DNA of 12,525 nucleotides from Pseudomonadota bacterium (lineage in GTDB: Bacteria > Desulfobacterota > Desulfovibrionia > Desulfovibrionales > Desulfovibrionaceae). Where the stretch lies: contig JAEYOJ010000038.1 in NCBI GenBank assembly GCA_023411815.1, positions 1 to 12,525 of the forward strand, in the 5' to 3' direction. The notes beneath the pieces are model-generated. The model saw only the letters and a program-made list of their open reading frames with translations. It was not told the DNA's origin and made no database searches. The stretch's first letter is position 1. Every line of letters starts with the position of its first letter. This document shows positions 6,420 to 12,525 of the stretch, piece after piece. The translations under genes and the position numbers were made by a program.

Positions 6420-7274
6420 TTACGACGCGATGAGCACGATCGCACCCAACGCCGCGGCCACGCCGCCCCATTGCCTGAGTGACAGCCGCTCTTTCAGCAG
6501 CAGGCAGGCCAGCAGGATGGTCACGCCGGGGTAGAGCGAGCAGAGCATGGCCGCGATGTCCAGCCGGCCGAGGTTGGCGGCCATGGCGAACAGGGCGTTG
6601 CCCCCGGTGTCGAGCAGGCCGCAGACGGCGATGAGCGCCATCTGGCGCGGGGACTGCGCCGGAATTCCGCCGCGCGTGAGCAGGACCAGCCCGAACAAGC
6701 TTATGGACGCGGCCCTGGCGCAGAGCAGCGTCCACAGGAATCCCTCGCCGCCGGCCTTATGGATACAGATGAAGAACAGTCCGAAGCCGGTCCCGGCCAG
6801 CAGGGCCAAAAGCAGCTCGCGTCCGCCGGAAAGCTGCCCCTTGCCCATGCCGCCGGATGAGGACAGCAGCCAGACCGCGGCCAGAGCCAGGGGAAACCCT
6901 ATCAAAACGGTTGCGGCGGGCAATCCCTGGGTGAGCATGGCGAAAAGAGTCGGCAGCAGGGCGGCGAACACGGCCGACGCAGGCGCTATGACGCCCATGC
7001 GGCCCCTGGACAGCCCGGTATAGAGCCCCATGAGGCCCATTGCCCCGCACAGACCGGCCATGGCTCCGAACATGAGCGAACCGGAGGCGGCCATGGGCGC
7101 GCCCAGCAGCAGGACGAGCGCGAGCAGGAACAATGCGCCAACGATCTGCGAGAGGAAGGCCACGGTGATCACGCCGGCGGCGCGCGTTGCATACCCGCCG
7201 CTGAAGTCGCTGGCTCCCCAGCTCAGGGCCGAGCACAGCCCGTAGGTCATGGCCAAGGCGTCGGAAGAGGCCAT
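6420..7274 (-). CDS. EamA/DMT-superfamily transporter
   Basis: A 284-residue inner-membrane protein, very hydrophobic, with about ten predicted helices arranged as two EamA-like halves. The first half opens with YGLCSALSWGASDFSGGYAT, and the second contains ALIAVCGLLDTGGNALFA and ends LRQWGGVAAALGAIVLIAS. Proteins of this superfamily export or import metabolites such as amino acids or nucleosides; the substrate cannot be read here. The ATG at 7274-7272 is preferred because AGGAG lies 6-10 bases upstream. An in-frame ATG at 7328 would add 18 polar residues without such a site. It is divergent from an ArgP-like LysR gene, which suggests that the regulator controls it, as ArgP controls the exporter ArgO. 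Confidence 0.85.
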   Translation of the reverse strand: MASSDALAMTYGLCSALSWGASDFSGGYATRAAGVITVAFLSQIVGALFLLALVLLLGAPMAASGSLMFGAMAGLCGAMGLMGLYTGLSRGRMGVIAPASAVFAALLPTLFAMLTQGLPAATVLIGFPLALAAVWLLSSSGGMGKGQLSGGRELLLALLAGTGFGLFFICIHKAGGEGFLWTLLCARAASISLFGLVLLTRGGIPAQSPRQMALIAVCGLLDTGGNALFAMAANLGRLDIAAMLCSLYPGVTILLACLLLKERLSLRQWGGVAAALGAIVLIAS

Positions 7275-7525
7275 AGGATTCTCCTGTCCATGCGCCGCTT
7301 GGCGCATTCCAAACATCAGGTCGAGCATGCCGGGCTTGCCAGCCGAAGGACGCTTTCCGCCGCCTGTCGGGCAAAGCGCGTGCTCCCGGAACCGCCTGTG
7401 CGGGAAGCCTCGTGCTTCGGGCTTTCAGCCGCGCATCCTGCGGCAGGACACCTGAACTATCAGAGGTGGCTTGTGGTGTGAAATAAATACTTTTCAGATC
7501 GCATTAGCTCGGCTAATGATGACGC
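7275..7525. other. Divergent intergenic region between EamA permease and LysR
   Basis: No gene is seen here. The segment near 7370-7460 is GC-rich with small imperfect hairpins. AT-rich DNA at 7480-7500 is a likely promoter site, but no convincing -35/-10 pair stands out. The LysR-type palindrome is listed separately. Confidence 0.5.
7502..7518. promoter_or_regulatory. LysR-type binding palindrome
   Basis: CATTAGC (7502-7508), TCG, GCTAATG (7512-7518) is a perfect 7-bp inverted repeat. It contains the LysR-family T-N11-A signature (T7504 to A7516). It ends 7 bp before the lysR ATG, which fits autoregulation, and it lies in the region shared with the divergent permease gene. Confidence 0.6.
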
Positions 7526-8416
7526 ATGCTTGACTACAGACTGCTGGAGGCTTTCGCGAGCGTGATCCAGGAAGGCGGCTTCGAGCGGGCCGCCCGCAGC
7601 CTGCACATCACGCAGTCGGCCGTGTCCCAGCGCATCCGCCAGCTGGAGGAGGCCGTGGGCCAGGTGCTGCTCACGCGCACCAAGCCGCCCGCGCCCACGG
7701 AGGCGGGACGGCGCATGCTCAAGCACTGCCTGCAGGTGCGCCGGCTGGAGGAGGATCTGCGGGACAGCCTGGGGCCGGGGGGCGGGGAGGACTATGTTTC
7801 CTTGGCCATCGGAGTGAACGCGGACAGCTTGGCCCTGTGGTTCCTGGACGCGGTGCGGCCGTTCCTGCTGGCCGAGCGGGTGGTGCTGGACCTGCGCACC
7901 CAGGACCAGGAAGAAACCCTGCACCTGCTGCGCGACGGCGATGTGGCCGGCTGCATCAGCGCCGAGGAACGCACGGTGCAGGGCTGCCGCGCGGAACGGC
8001 TGGGCGGCATGGATTACCGGCTGACGGCCTCGCCGGATTTCGCGGCGCGATGGTTTCCACAAGGTCTGAGCCTTGAGAGCATAAGCAGGGCGCCCATGCT
8101 CGTGTTCAACCGCAGCGACACGCTGCACGTGAAGCTGTGCCGTCTGGCCCTGGGCGCGACTCCCGACACGTTCACGACCTTCTACCTGCCCTCCACCGAG
8201 CGTTTTCCCTGGACCATCGCCGAGGGCCTGGCCTGCGGCATGCTCCCGGAGCAGCAGTCAACGCCGCTGCTGGCCGAGGGCCGCATCGTGGATCTGGCTC
8301 CGGGCCGTGTCCTGCGCGTGGATCTCTATTGGCACGCCTGGAACATCAACTCGGAACTGCTGGGTCGGCTCGGACGATGTCTTGCGTCCGGTGCGCGGGA
8401 ACTGCTGGGGCCATAG
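7526..8416 (+). CDS. LysR-family regulator of the ArgP/IciA group
   Basis: A 296-residue regulator. The N-terminal winged helix-turn-helix is clear: LLEAFASVIQEGGFERAARS, then LHITQSAVSQRIRQLEEAVG (residues 6-45). The remainder is a periplasmic-binding-protein-like effector domain. The SAVSQRIRQLE recognition helix and the overall pattern, including MLVFNRSDTLH, are like ArgP, which senses lysine/arginine and controls the ArgO exporter. The start at 7526 has only a weak ribosome binding site. The divergent gene is an EamA-type permease rather than a LysE-type exporter, so the pair would be a variant of the ArgP-exporter arrangement. Function as an amino-acid-responsive regulator is inference; family membership is solid. 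Confidence 0.87.
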   Translation: MLDYRLLEAFASVIQEGGFERAARSLHITQSAVSQRIRQLEEAVGQVLLTRTKPPAPTEAGRRMLKHCLQVRRLEEDLRDSLGPGGGEDYVSLAIGVNADSLALWFLDAVRPFLLAERVVLDLRTQDQEETLHLLRDGDVAGCISAEERTVQGCRAERLGGMDYRLTASPDFAARWFPQGLSLESISRAPMLVFNRSDTLHVKLCRLALGATPDTFTTFYLPSTERFPWTIAEGLACGMLPEQQSTPLLAEGRIVDLAPGRVLRVDLYWHAWNINSELLGRLGRCLASGARELLGP

Positions 8417-8626
8417 AGTCGAAAGTCGGTCATAGCCCTAGACAGAAGACAGCATCCGTGACCTGTTGGCGCAAAAATAAACTAATTTCGATTTTCCGGT
8501 CATCTGATTGCTGGCACACAGATCGTTCTGCCTTCTCTTTAACTGCCCCATGAGCGCCGATGCTTTACCTTGCCCCTGCTATGCGCACCTAATAGCGCCG
8601 CGTGGGACCGCAGGTCCTGGTTTCGC

Positions 8627-8640
8627 ACAATCCAGATTGT
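8627..8640. promoter_or_regulatory. Palindrome ACAATC-CA-GATTGT
   Basis: A perfect 6-bp inverted repeat with a 2-bp spacer. The same half-site recurs at 8735-8753 in the opposite arrangement. Likely a binding site for an unidentified regulator of the downstream operon (inference). Confidence 0.45.
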
Positions 8641-8734
8641 CGTTTAATCAATCGTCACCATAAGGCTTTGACATTATCTACAGATCCATGGTTGAGTGAA
8701 TCCAAAGCCTACAATTTTGAAAGCATGCTGGAGC

Positions 8735-8753
8735 AGATTGTAACAGACAATCT
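8735..8753. promoter_or_regulatory. Palindrome AGATTGT-N5-ACAATCT
   Basis: A perfect 7-bp inverted repeat with spacer AACAG. It contains both orientations of the half-site found at 8627-8640. A further single GATTGT lies at 8789-8794. It sits about 80-100 bp before the CHASE2-HD-GYP start, where an operator would be expected. Confidence 0.5.
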
Positions 8754-8833
8754 CGAATGCTCAGTAATATATCAATGATGGCGTAAAGGATTGTGTAAAT
8801 GATTTGCTGTTCACATGGCTAACGACAGTGAGC

Positions 8834-10897
8834 ATGAAACAAACCACCATCCTTCTCCTGTTTGTCCTTAGCATCTGCTGGAGTCTGCTGGCTTACCAGC
8901 GTGTACCGGCACTGGAAAGGATCGAGCGGATCGCCCTGGACTGGCAGACGAGTTGGATGCGCCGGGACGTCAGCGGAGATAGGCCTGTCCTGATTGCAAT
9001 CGGCGAGCGGAGTCTGGCTCTGCTTGGCCAATGGCCCTGGCCGAGGTCCCAGCACGCCCGACTTGTCGAGCGGCTTGCCTCGGCGCGAATCGTGGCGTTC
9101 GACATTCTCTTCTCCGAAAAAGGCCAGGGTGATCTCGAATTCGCAAAAGCCATGAGAAGTCATGGTCGAGTGATACTGGCCAGCCACGCCATGCGGACTT
9201 CGAGGCAAGACCTGCCGCGCCTCGTGCCCCCCGTGGCGGAACTCTTGGATGCTTGCCGCGATATCGGGCTGACGAATGTAGGCGCGGACATCGACGGCAC
9301 CCTGCGCTTCCTGTGGCCTATTCTGGCGACCGAGAGCGGCGCGTTTCAGTCGCTGCCAATCGCCGTGGGCCAGGTAACCTGCGGCAAGGCGGAGCTAACG
9401 GCCTCTTCCGATGCCGGTGGCTATTCAATGCGCTTTTGCGGCAACCAGTTTTTCGCGGACAAGGAAAACAGGGTTTGGCTGGATCTAGTTCCAGGCGACC
9501 ACGACACCTACGAATACGTTGACGTGCTGGCCGGACGTGTTCCCGAGTCGGCCTTCCAGGATAGGGTGATCTTCGTCGGCATGACCGCCGCGGGTCTGGG
9601 GGACGTATACGCGCTGCCGCACAGGTCCGGCAGCCAGATGGTCCCTGGCGTCATCTACAATATCGAGGCCTACCAGGCGCTCAGATCGGGCCTAACGCTT
9701 ATGCGTGCAAGCCCTTTGACCGAGGCCGCGTTGGCCATGGCCCTTGCGCTGGTCGGAGGCCTGCTCGCCCTTCTGCTTTCTCCGAGCAGGTCGATCCTCT
9801 TCGCGCTGGGCCTCGTCCTGTCGCTTGCCCTGGGGGCTTTCATGTCCCTGCACGGCAGGCTTTGGCTGGGCATCGTGGGTCCCGAGTTGGCTCTCGGCGG
9901 CACGTACATGGGGTTTCTCGCCACGCGAAGCATGCGCATGCACTCGCTCAACCGCGTACATCGCTTCTCTCTCAGGCATATTCACGACCTGCTCGGCAGT
10001 TCGCTCTGCAAGGGCTTCGATACGTACCTGCGGGAGAACTGGGAGGCTTTGGGCGGTAGGCTCGGAATGGTCTTGCTGCACGCCAATTTGCCCGAGGCCG
10101 AGTTGCCCAAGCAGCTCCAATCCAAGGCCAGCCCGAATTCGATTACCGTTTTTCCATGCGGATACGAGGGGCAGAAAAACATCATGATCATCCCCCTGAC
10201 GAGAGGCGAGGTGACGGGCGGCTACTGCGTAGTCGGCTGGAGGAAACGCTGCGAGCCGCAGATACCCTACGCCATCGGCACGACGCTGCTCTCCTGGCAC
10301 TGGTATTTTACCATGCTGGAGCACGCGGAACGCCTGAACGAATACCTCGTCGGGACGATAAGAGCCATATGCAACGCCTTGGATGTCAGGGATGTCATCA
10401 GCGGCAAGCATTCCGAGCGTGTCTCCGCTGGTGTGGCCAAACTCCTGGAGCGCCTGGCCATGGACCGGCAAACGCGCATGGACATCCATTTCGGGGCGCT
10501 CATTCATGACATCGGCAAAATCGGCATTCCAGACAATATCCTGAACAAGACGGGCAGCCTTTCACCCGAGGAATTCGAAGCCATCAAGCAGCATCCGCTC
10601 ATTGGAAGCCAGATACTCGCCTCGGTGCCGCTGCCGCAGACTGTCGTCCGGGGCATGCTCGAACACCACGAGCGATATGACGGCAAGGGCTATCCGTATG
10701 GCCTCAAGGGCGAGGAGATCAGCCTTGCAGGCCGGATCATCGCCGTCGTGGATGTGTTCGACGCCTTGAGCAATGACCGGCCCTACCGCAAGGCCATGGC
10801 CAAGGCGGAAGCTATTGAAATTCTTGAGGGAGGGCGAGGGACCCAGCTCGATCCCGAACTTGTCGACATCTTCGTAAGCATCCTTCGGGAAGGATAA
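8834..10897 (+). CDS. CHASE2-HD-GYP membrane protein, putative c-di-GMP phosphodiesterase
   Basis: A 687-residue protein. A membrane helix (residues 5-21) leads into a periplasmic CHASE2 sensor (about 25-290, with DWQTSWMRRD and AFDILFSEKGQGD). Three helices follow (about 296-316, 320-338, 344-364), then a cytoplasmic, possibly GAF-like segment (370-500) and an HD-GYP domain (510-687). HD-GYP domains hydrolyse c-di-GMP. The metal-site residues are intact: H526 (HSERV), H558-D559 (HDIGK), H587, H611-H612, D640, with DGKGYP at 616-621. The start is uncertain: ATG at 8834, GTG at 8828 or TTG at 8804, none with a strong ribosome binding site. The next gene, a secreted FecR-domain protein, begins 8 bases after the stop, so they form an operon. 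CHASE2 is more often joined to nucleotide cyclases or kinases. Confidence 0.9.
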   Translation: MKQTTILLLFVLSICWSLLAYQRVPALERIERIALDWQTSWMRRDVSGDRPVLIAIGERSLALLGQWPWPRSQHARLVERLASARIVAFDILFSEKGQGDLEFAKAMRSHGRVILASHAMRTSRQDLPRLVPPVAELLDACRDIGLTNVGADIDGTLRFLWPILATESGAFQSLPIAVGQVTCGKAELTASSDAGGYSMRFCGNQFFADKENRVWLDLVPGDHDTYEYVDVLAGRVPESAFQDRVIFVGMTAAGLGDVYALPHRSGSQMVPGVIYNIEAYQALRSGLTLMRASPLTEAALAMALALVGGLLALLLSPSRSILFALGLVLSLALGAFMSLHGRLWLGIVGPELALGGTYMGFLATRSMRMHSLNRVHRFSLRHIHDLLGSSLCKGFDTYLRENWEALGGRLGMVLLHANLPEAELPKQLQSKASPNSITVFPCGYEGQKNIMIIPLTRGEVTGGYCVVGWRKRCEPQIPYAIGTTLLSWHWYFTMLEHAERLNEYLVGTIRAICNALDVRDVISGKHSERVSAGVAKLLERLAMDRQTRMDIHFGALIHDIGKIGIPDNILNKTGSLSPEEFEAIKQHPLIGSQILASVPLPQTVVRGMLEHHERYDGKGYPYGLKGEEISLAGRIIAVVDVFDALSNDRPYRKAMAKAEAIEILEGGRGTQLDPELVDIFVSILREG

Positions 10898-10905
10898 GGG
10901 GGGAT

Positions 10906-11709
10906 ATGCACATGGCACGATACATCCTGCTACTGCTCATTGCTTTCGTCGCTGGTTTGCCGCACGCGGCTCTCGCCCAGAATTTGGACATTAAGACCAA
11001 GACAGGGACCGTGCGGATCTCGAATCCCGCCGGCAAGGCGGACAATGCCACGCTCTCGCCTGGGAGCACGATCTCCGTGTCCGGGAACAGCCGCATCGAA
11101 CTCACCGAGGAGGGCCGCGAGCTGCATGTCACGGCCGAAGAAGAAACGGAGTTGAAGTACCTCGGCATTCAGGATGACGTTCTCCGCTTCGATGTCCCCA
11201 AGGGTAAGGTCGACTTCAGCATAAAGCCTGGCAATAAGCTCGATGTCGTCACGCCTCACATGGTCGCTTCCGTGAGAGGCACCGCCTTCACGGTCGAGGT
11301 CAGTCAGAAGCTTTCCAGGCTTGGCGTCAGGTCCGGAAGCGTCGAGGTCAGCGACCGCAGCGGCGGGCGAACCACGGTTAACAAGGGAGAGGCTGTTCAG
11401 AGCACTCCCAAGGGCCTTTCCAAGAAGGAGGCCGTCAAGGCGGCGCCTGTAGCGATCAAAGCTAGCGCCACAAAGGAAAACAAGCGCGAGCGTTCCTTTA
11501 ATTTTGGGGTTGGCAAGGGCAGCGGCCTTGGTAGCATGAATGGTACTGCCGGAGGCAAGATCGGCGGAAATAGTGCTGGGAGTAAGGGTGGCAAAAACGG
11601 CGGCAACGACGGTGGAAATGGCAACAGTAACAGCGGTAACAACGGTAACAGCCGTGGACATGGCAAAGGTCATGGCCAAGGATTGGGTGGCGGCAAGGAT
11701 CACAAGTAG
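10906..11709 (+). CDS. Secreted FecR-domain protein with Gly/Asn-rich tail
   Basis: A 267-residue exported protein. Residues 1-24 form a signal peptide with cleavage likely after ALA (ALA-QN). A FecR domain spans about 28-165, with the characteristic TPHMVASVRGTAFTV at 116-130. After a basic linker (170-198), the last 67 residues are low complexity, rich in Gly, Asn, Ser and Lys and ending with a Gly-His-Lys pattern. There is no FecI sigma factor or TonB receptor beside it and no cytoplasmic anti-sigma domain, so it is not a classical FecR. It lies 8 bases after the CHASE2-HD-GYP gene. A periplasmic ligand or partner of CHASE2 is a reasonable inference. A second in-frame ATG lies at 10912; the upstream G run (10898-10903) serves either. 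Confidence 0.88.
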   Translation: MHMARYILLLLIAFVAGLPHAALAQNLDIKTKTGTVRISNPAGKADNATLSPGSTISVSGNSRIELTEEGRELHVTAEEETELKYLGIQDDVLRFDVPKGKVDFSIKPGNKLDVVTPHMVASVRGTAFTVEVSQKLSRLGVRSGSVEVSDRSGGRTTVNKGEAVQSTPKGLSKKEAVKAAPVAIKASATKENKRERSFNFGVGKGSGLGSMNGTAGGKIGGNSAGSKGGKNGGNDGGNGNSNSGNNGNSRGHGKGHGQGLGGGKDHK

Positions 11710-11930
11710 CCCAACTTGGCTTGCCGTGGTGTCGGCGTCCATCAGCGCTCCAAGGCGATAATCAGTCGGCCCAGGACCTGAAGGTCAGTCGGCAATATCG
11801 AAAAATCCAGGGCTGAACGCCAAGACGCTGGAATAAAGAGAAAAGCGGCCGGAGCTTAGTTCAATCCGGGTTCGGAGCAGGCAGTCTTATAAGGCGCGCA
11901 GCCGTTGGTACATAAACGTTGACAAGAAAG
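11710..11930. other. Intergenic region between FecR-like gene and chemoreceptor gene
   Basis: No gene is visible. A short direct repeat TCAGTCGGC occurs twice, at about 11763 and 11787. No function can be assigned. The region ends in the bidirectional terminator. Confidence 0.4.
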
Positions 11931-11972
11931 AGGCTCGGCAGGTTTTCCTGCCGAGCCTTATTAATATAATAA
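11931..11972. terminator. Bidirectional rho-independent terminator
   Basis: A perfect 12-bp stem (11931-11942 with 11947-11958) has a TTTT loop. On the plus strand it is followed by an AT-rich run starting TTATTAATA. On the minus strand it is followed by CTTTCTTG. It therefore serves both the FecR-like operon and the converging chemoreceptor gene. Confidence 0.85.
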
Positions 11973-11980
11973 TTCAGGGC

Positions 11981-12525
11981 CTAACTCCGCATCTGCTCGA
12001 TGATGCCCTTGAGCTCCTGGGCCAGGCGGGCCAGGTCGACCACGGCCTGGGCGGACTGGTGCATGGCGTCGGAGGTTTCGGAGGAGATGCGGTTGATCTC
12101 CTCGATGCTGCGGTTGATCTGCTCGCTGGCGGCGGACGGCTCCTCGCTGGCCGTGGCGATGCCGCGCACTTGATCCGCGGTCTGCTCGACCATGGCCACG
12201 ATGCTTTTCAGGGCCTGCCCCGAGCGTCCGGCCAGTTCCGTGGACTCCTGGATGGCCGAGGTCGTGGCCTCGGTGTTGGCGATGCTCTTGCCCACGCTGT
12301 CCTGTATGGACTTGATGGAATTTTCCACATCGCGCGTTGCATTCATGGTCTTCTCGGCCAGCTTGCGTACCTCGTCGGCCACCACGGCGAAGCCGCGTCC
12401 GGCCTCGCCGGCGCGGGCCGCCTCGATGGCCGCGTTGAGCGCCAGCAGGTTGGTCTGGTCCGCGATGTCCGAGATGACGCCAAGGATCTGGCCGATGCCC
12501 TGGGCCTGCTCGCCGAGCCTGGTCA
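11981..12525 (-). CDS. Methyl-accepting chemotaxis protein, C-terminal part (cut by window edge)
   Basis: The last 180 residues of a chemoreceptor. The cytoplasmic hairpin tip that binds CheA and CheW is present: DQTNLLALNAAIEAARAGEA, then GRGFAVVADEVRKLAEKT. The descending helix with a methylation-type segment follows (ATASEEPSAASEQINRSIEE). A short coiled-coil tail ends at QELKGIIEQMRS with no CheR-tethering pentapeptide. In the methylation segment a proline stands where glutamine is usual (SEEQSAA in most relatives), which is odd within a helix. The sensor domain and membrane helices lie outside the window. Being cut by the edge, its true start is not visible. Confidence 0.93.
   Translation of the reverse strand, partial: TRLGEQAQGIGQILGVISDIADQTNLLALNAAIEAARAGEAGRGFAVVADEVRKLAEKTMNATRDVENSIKSIQDSVGKSIANTEATTSAIQESTELAGRSGQALKSIVAMVEQTADQVRGIATASEEPSAASEQINRSIEEINRISSETSDAMHQSAQAVVDLARLAQELKGIIEQMRS

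Larger units (their letters stand above)
8417..8833. other. 417-bp non-coding region upstream of the CHASE2-HD-GYP operon
   Basis: It is clearly more AT-rich than its neighbours. No gene or tRNA is seen. A short hairpin (GGACC-GCA-GGTCC, 8605-8617) and a lone TTGACA (8668-8673) without a matching -10 are present. The notable content is the pair of ACAATC-type palindromes listed separately, and a possible -10 TAATAT at 8765-8770. Confidence 0.5.

Noticed and set aside
8137..8553. A plus-strand frame overlapping the end of the LysR gene and entering the gap
   Set aside because: Most of it overlaps the LysR gene out of frame and shows no domain. Its tail in the gap has no features of a gene.
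8605..8617. Small hairpin GGACC-GCA-GGTCC as a possible lysR terminator
   Set aside because: The stem is only 5 bp, is nearly 200 bases after the lysR stop, and has no T run.
8668..8696. TTGACA at 8668 as a promoter for the CHASE2-HD-GYP gene
   Set aside because: No acceptable -10 box is found 16-18 bp downstream.

Overview
The window is GC-rich DNA from a Gram-negative, probably anaerobic bacterium. The futalosine menaquinone genes, a CHASE2/HD-GYP c-di-GMP protein, a chemoreceptor and GC-rich double-hairpin repeats after genes all fit Desulfovibrio-like Desulfobacterota. That placement is inference from gene content, not a database match.

Layout. Positions 1-122 hold the 5' end of an IS5-like transposase (minus strand) and a probable IS terminus. 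Next comes an orphan phage-type DNA adenine methylase (255-1034, plus) with a strong terminator. From 5204 down to 1326 runs a tightly packed minus-strand operon: a TetR-family regulator, mqnE, mqnC and mqnA. All three junctions overlap (4, 13 and 4 nt). mqnD (5424-6263) is divergent from it. The control region between tetR and mqnD holds a good sigma70 promoter (TTGACA-N17-TATACC, minus strand) flanked by two TGACC-N4-GGTCA palindromes. This suggests that the TetR protein represses its own operon and mqnD. Together the four enzymes cover chorismate dehydration (MqnA), aminofutalosine synthesis (MqnE), cyclisation of dehypoxanthinyl futalosine (MqnC) and formation of 1,4-dihydroxy-6-naphthoate (MqnD). 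The hydrolase step (MqnB) and the late steps are not in the window.

Next is a divergent pair: an EamA/DMT-family permease (7274-6420, minus) and an ArgP/IciA-like LysR regulator (7526-8416, plus), with a perfect LysR-type palindrome 7 bp before the lysR start. A 417-bp gap follows that carries two perfect palindromes built from the same ACAATC half-site. It leads into a two-gene operon: a membrane CHASE2-HD-GYP protein (8834-10897) and a secreted FecR-domain protein with a Gly/Asn-rich tail (10906-11709). The window ends, after a bidirectional terminator, with the 3' part of a methyl-accepting chemotaxis protein on the minus strand.

A dispersed double-hairpin repeat occurs three times in full (about 1234-1297, 5238-5304, 6324-6384) and once as a half copy (1114-1142). 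The middle copy lies in the predicted 5' leader of the tetR-mqn mRNA. The most interesting parts are the TetR/menaquinone control region, the FecR/CHASE2-HD-GYP module with its palindromic upstream region, and the repeat family.
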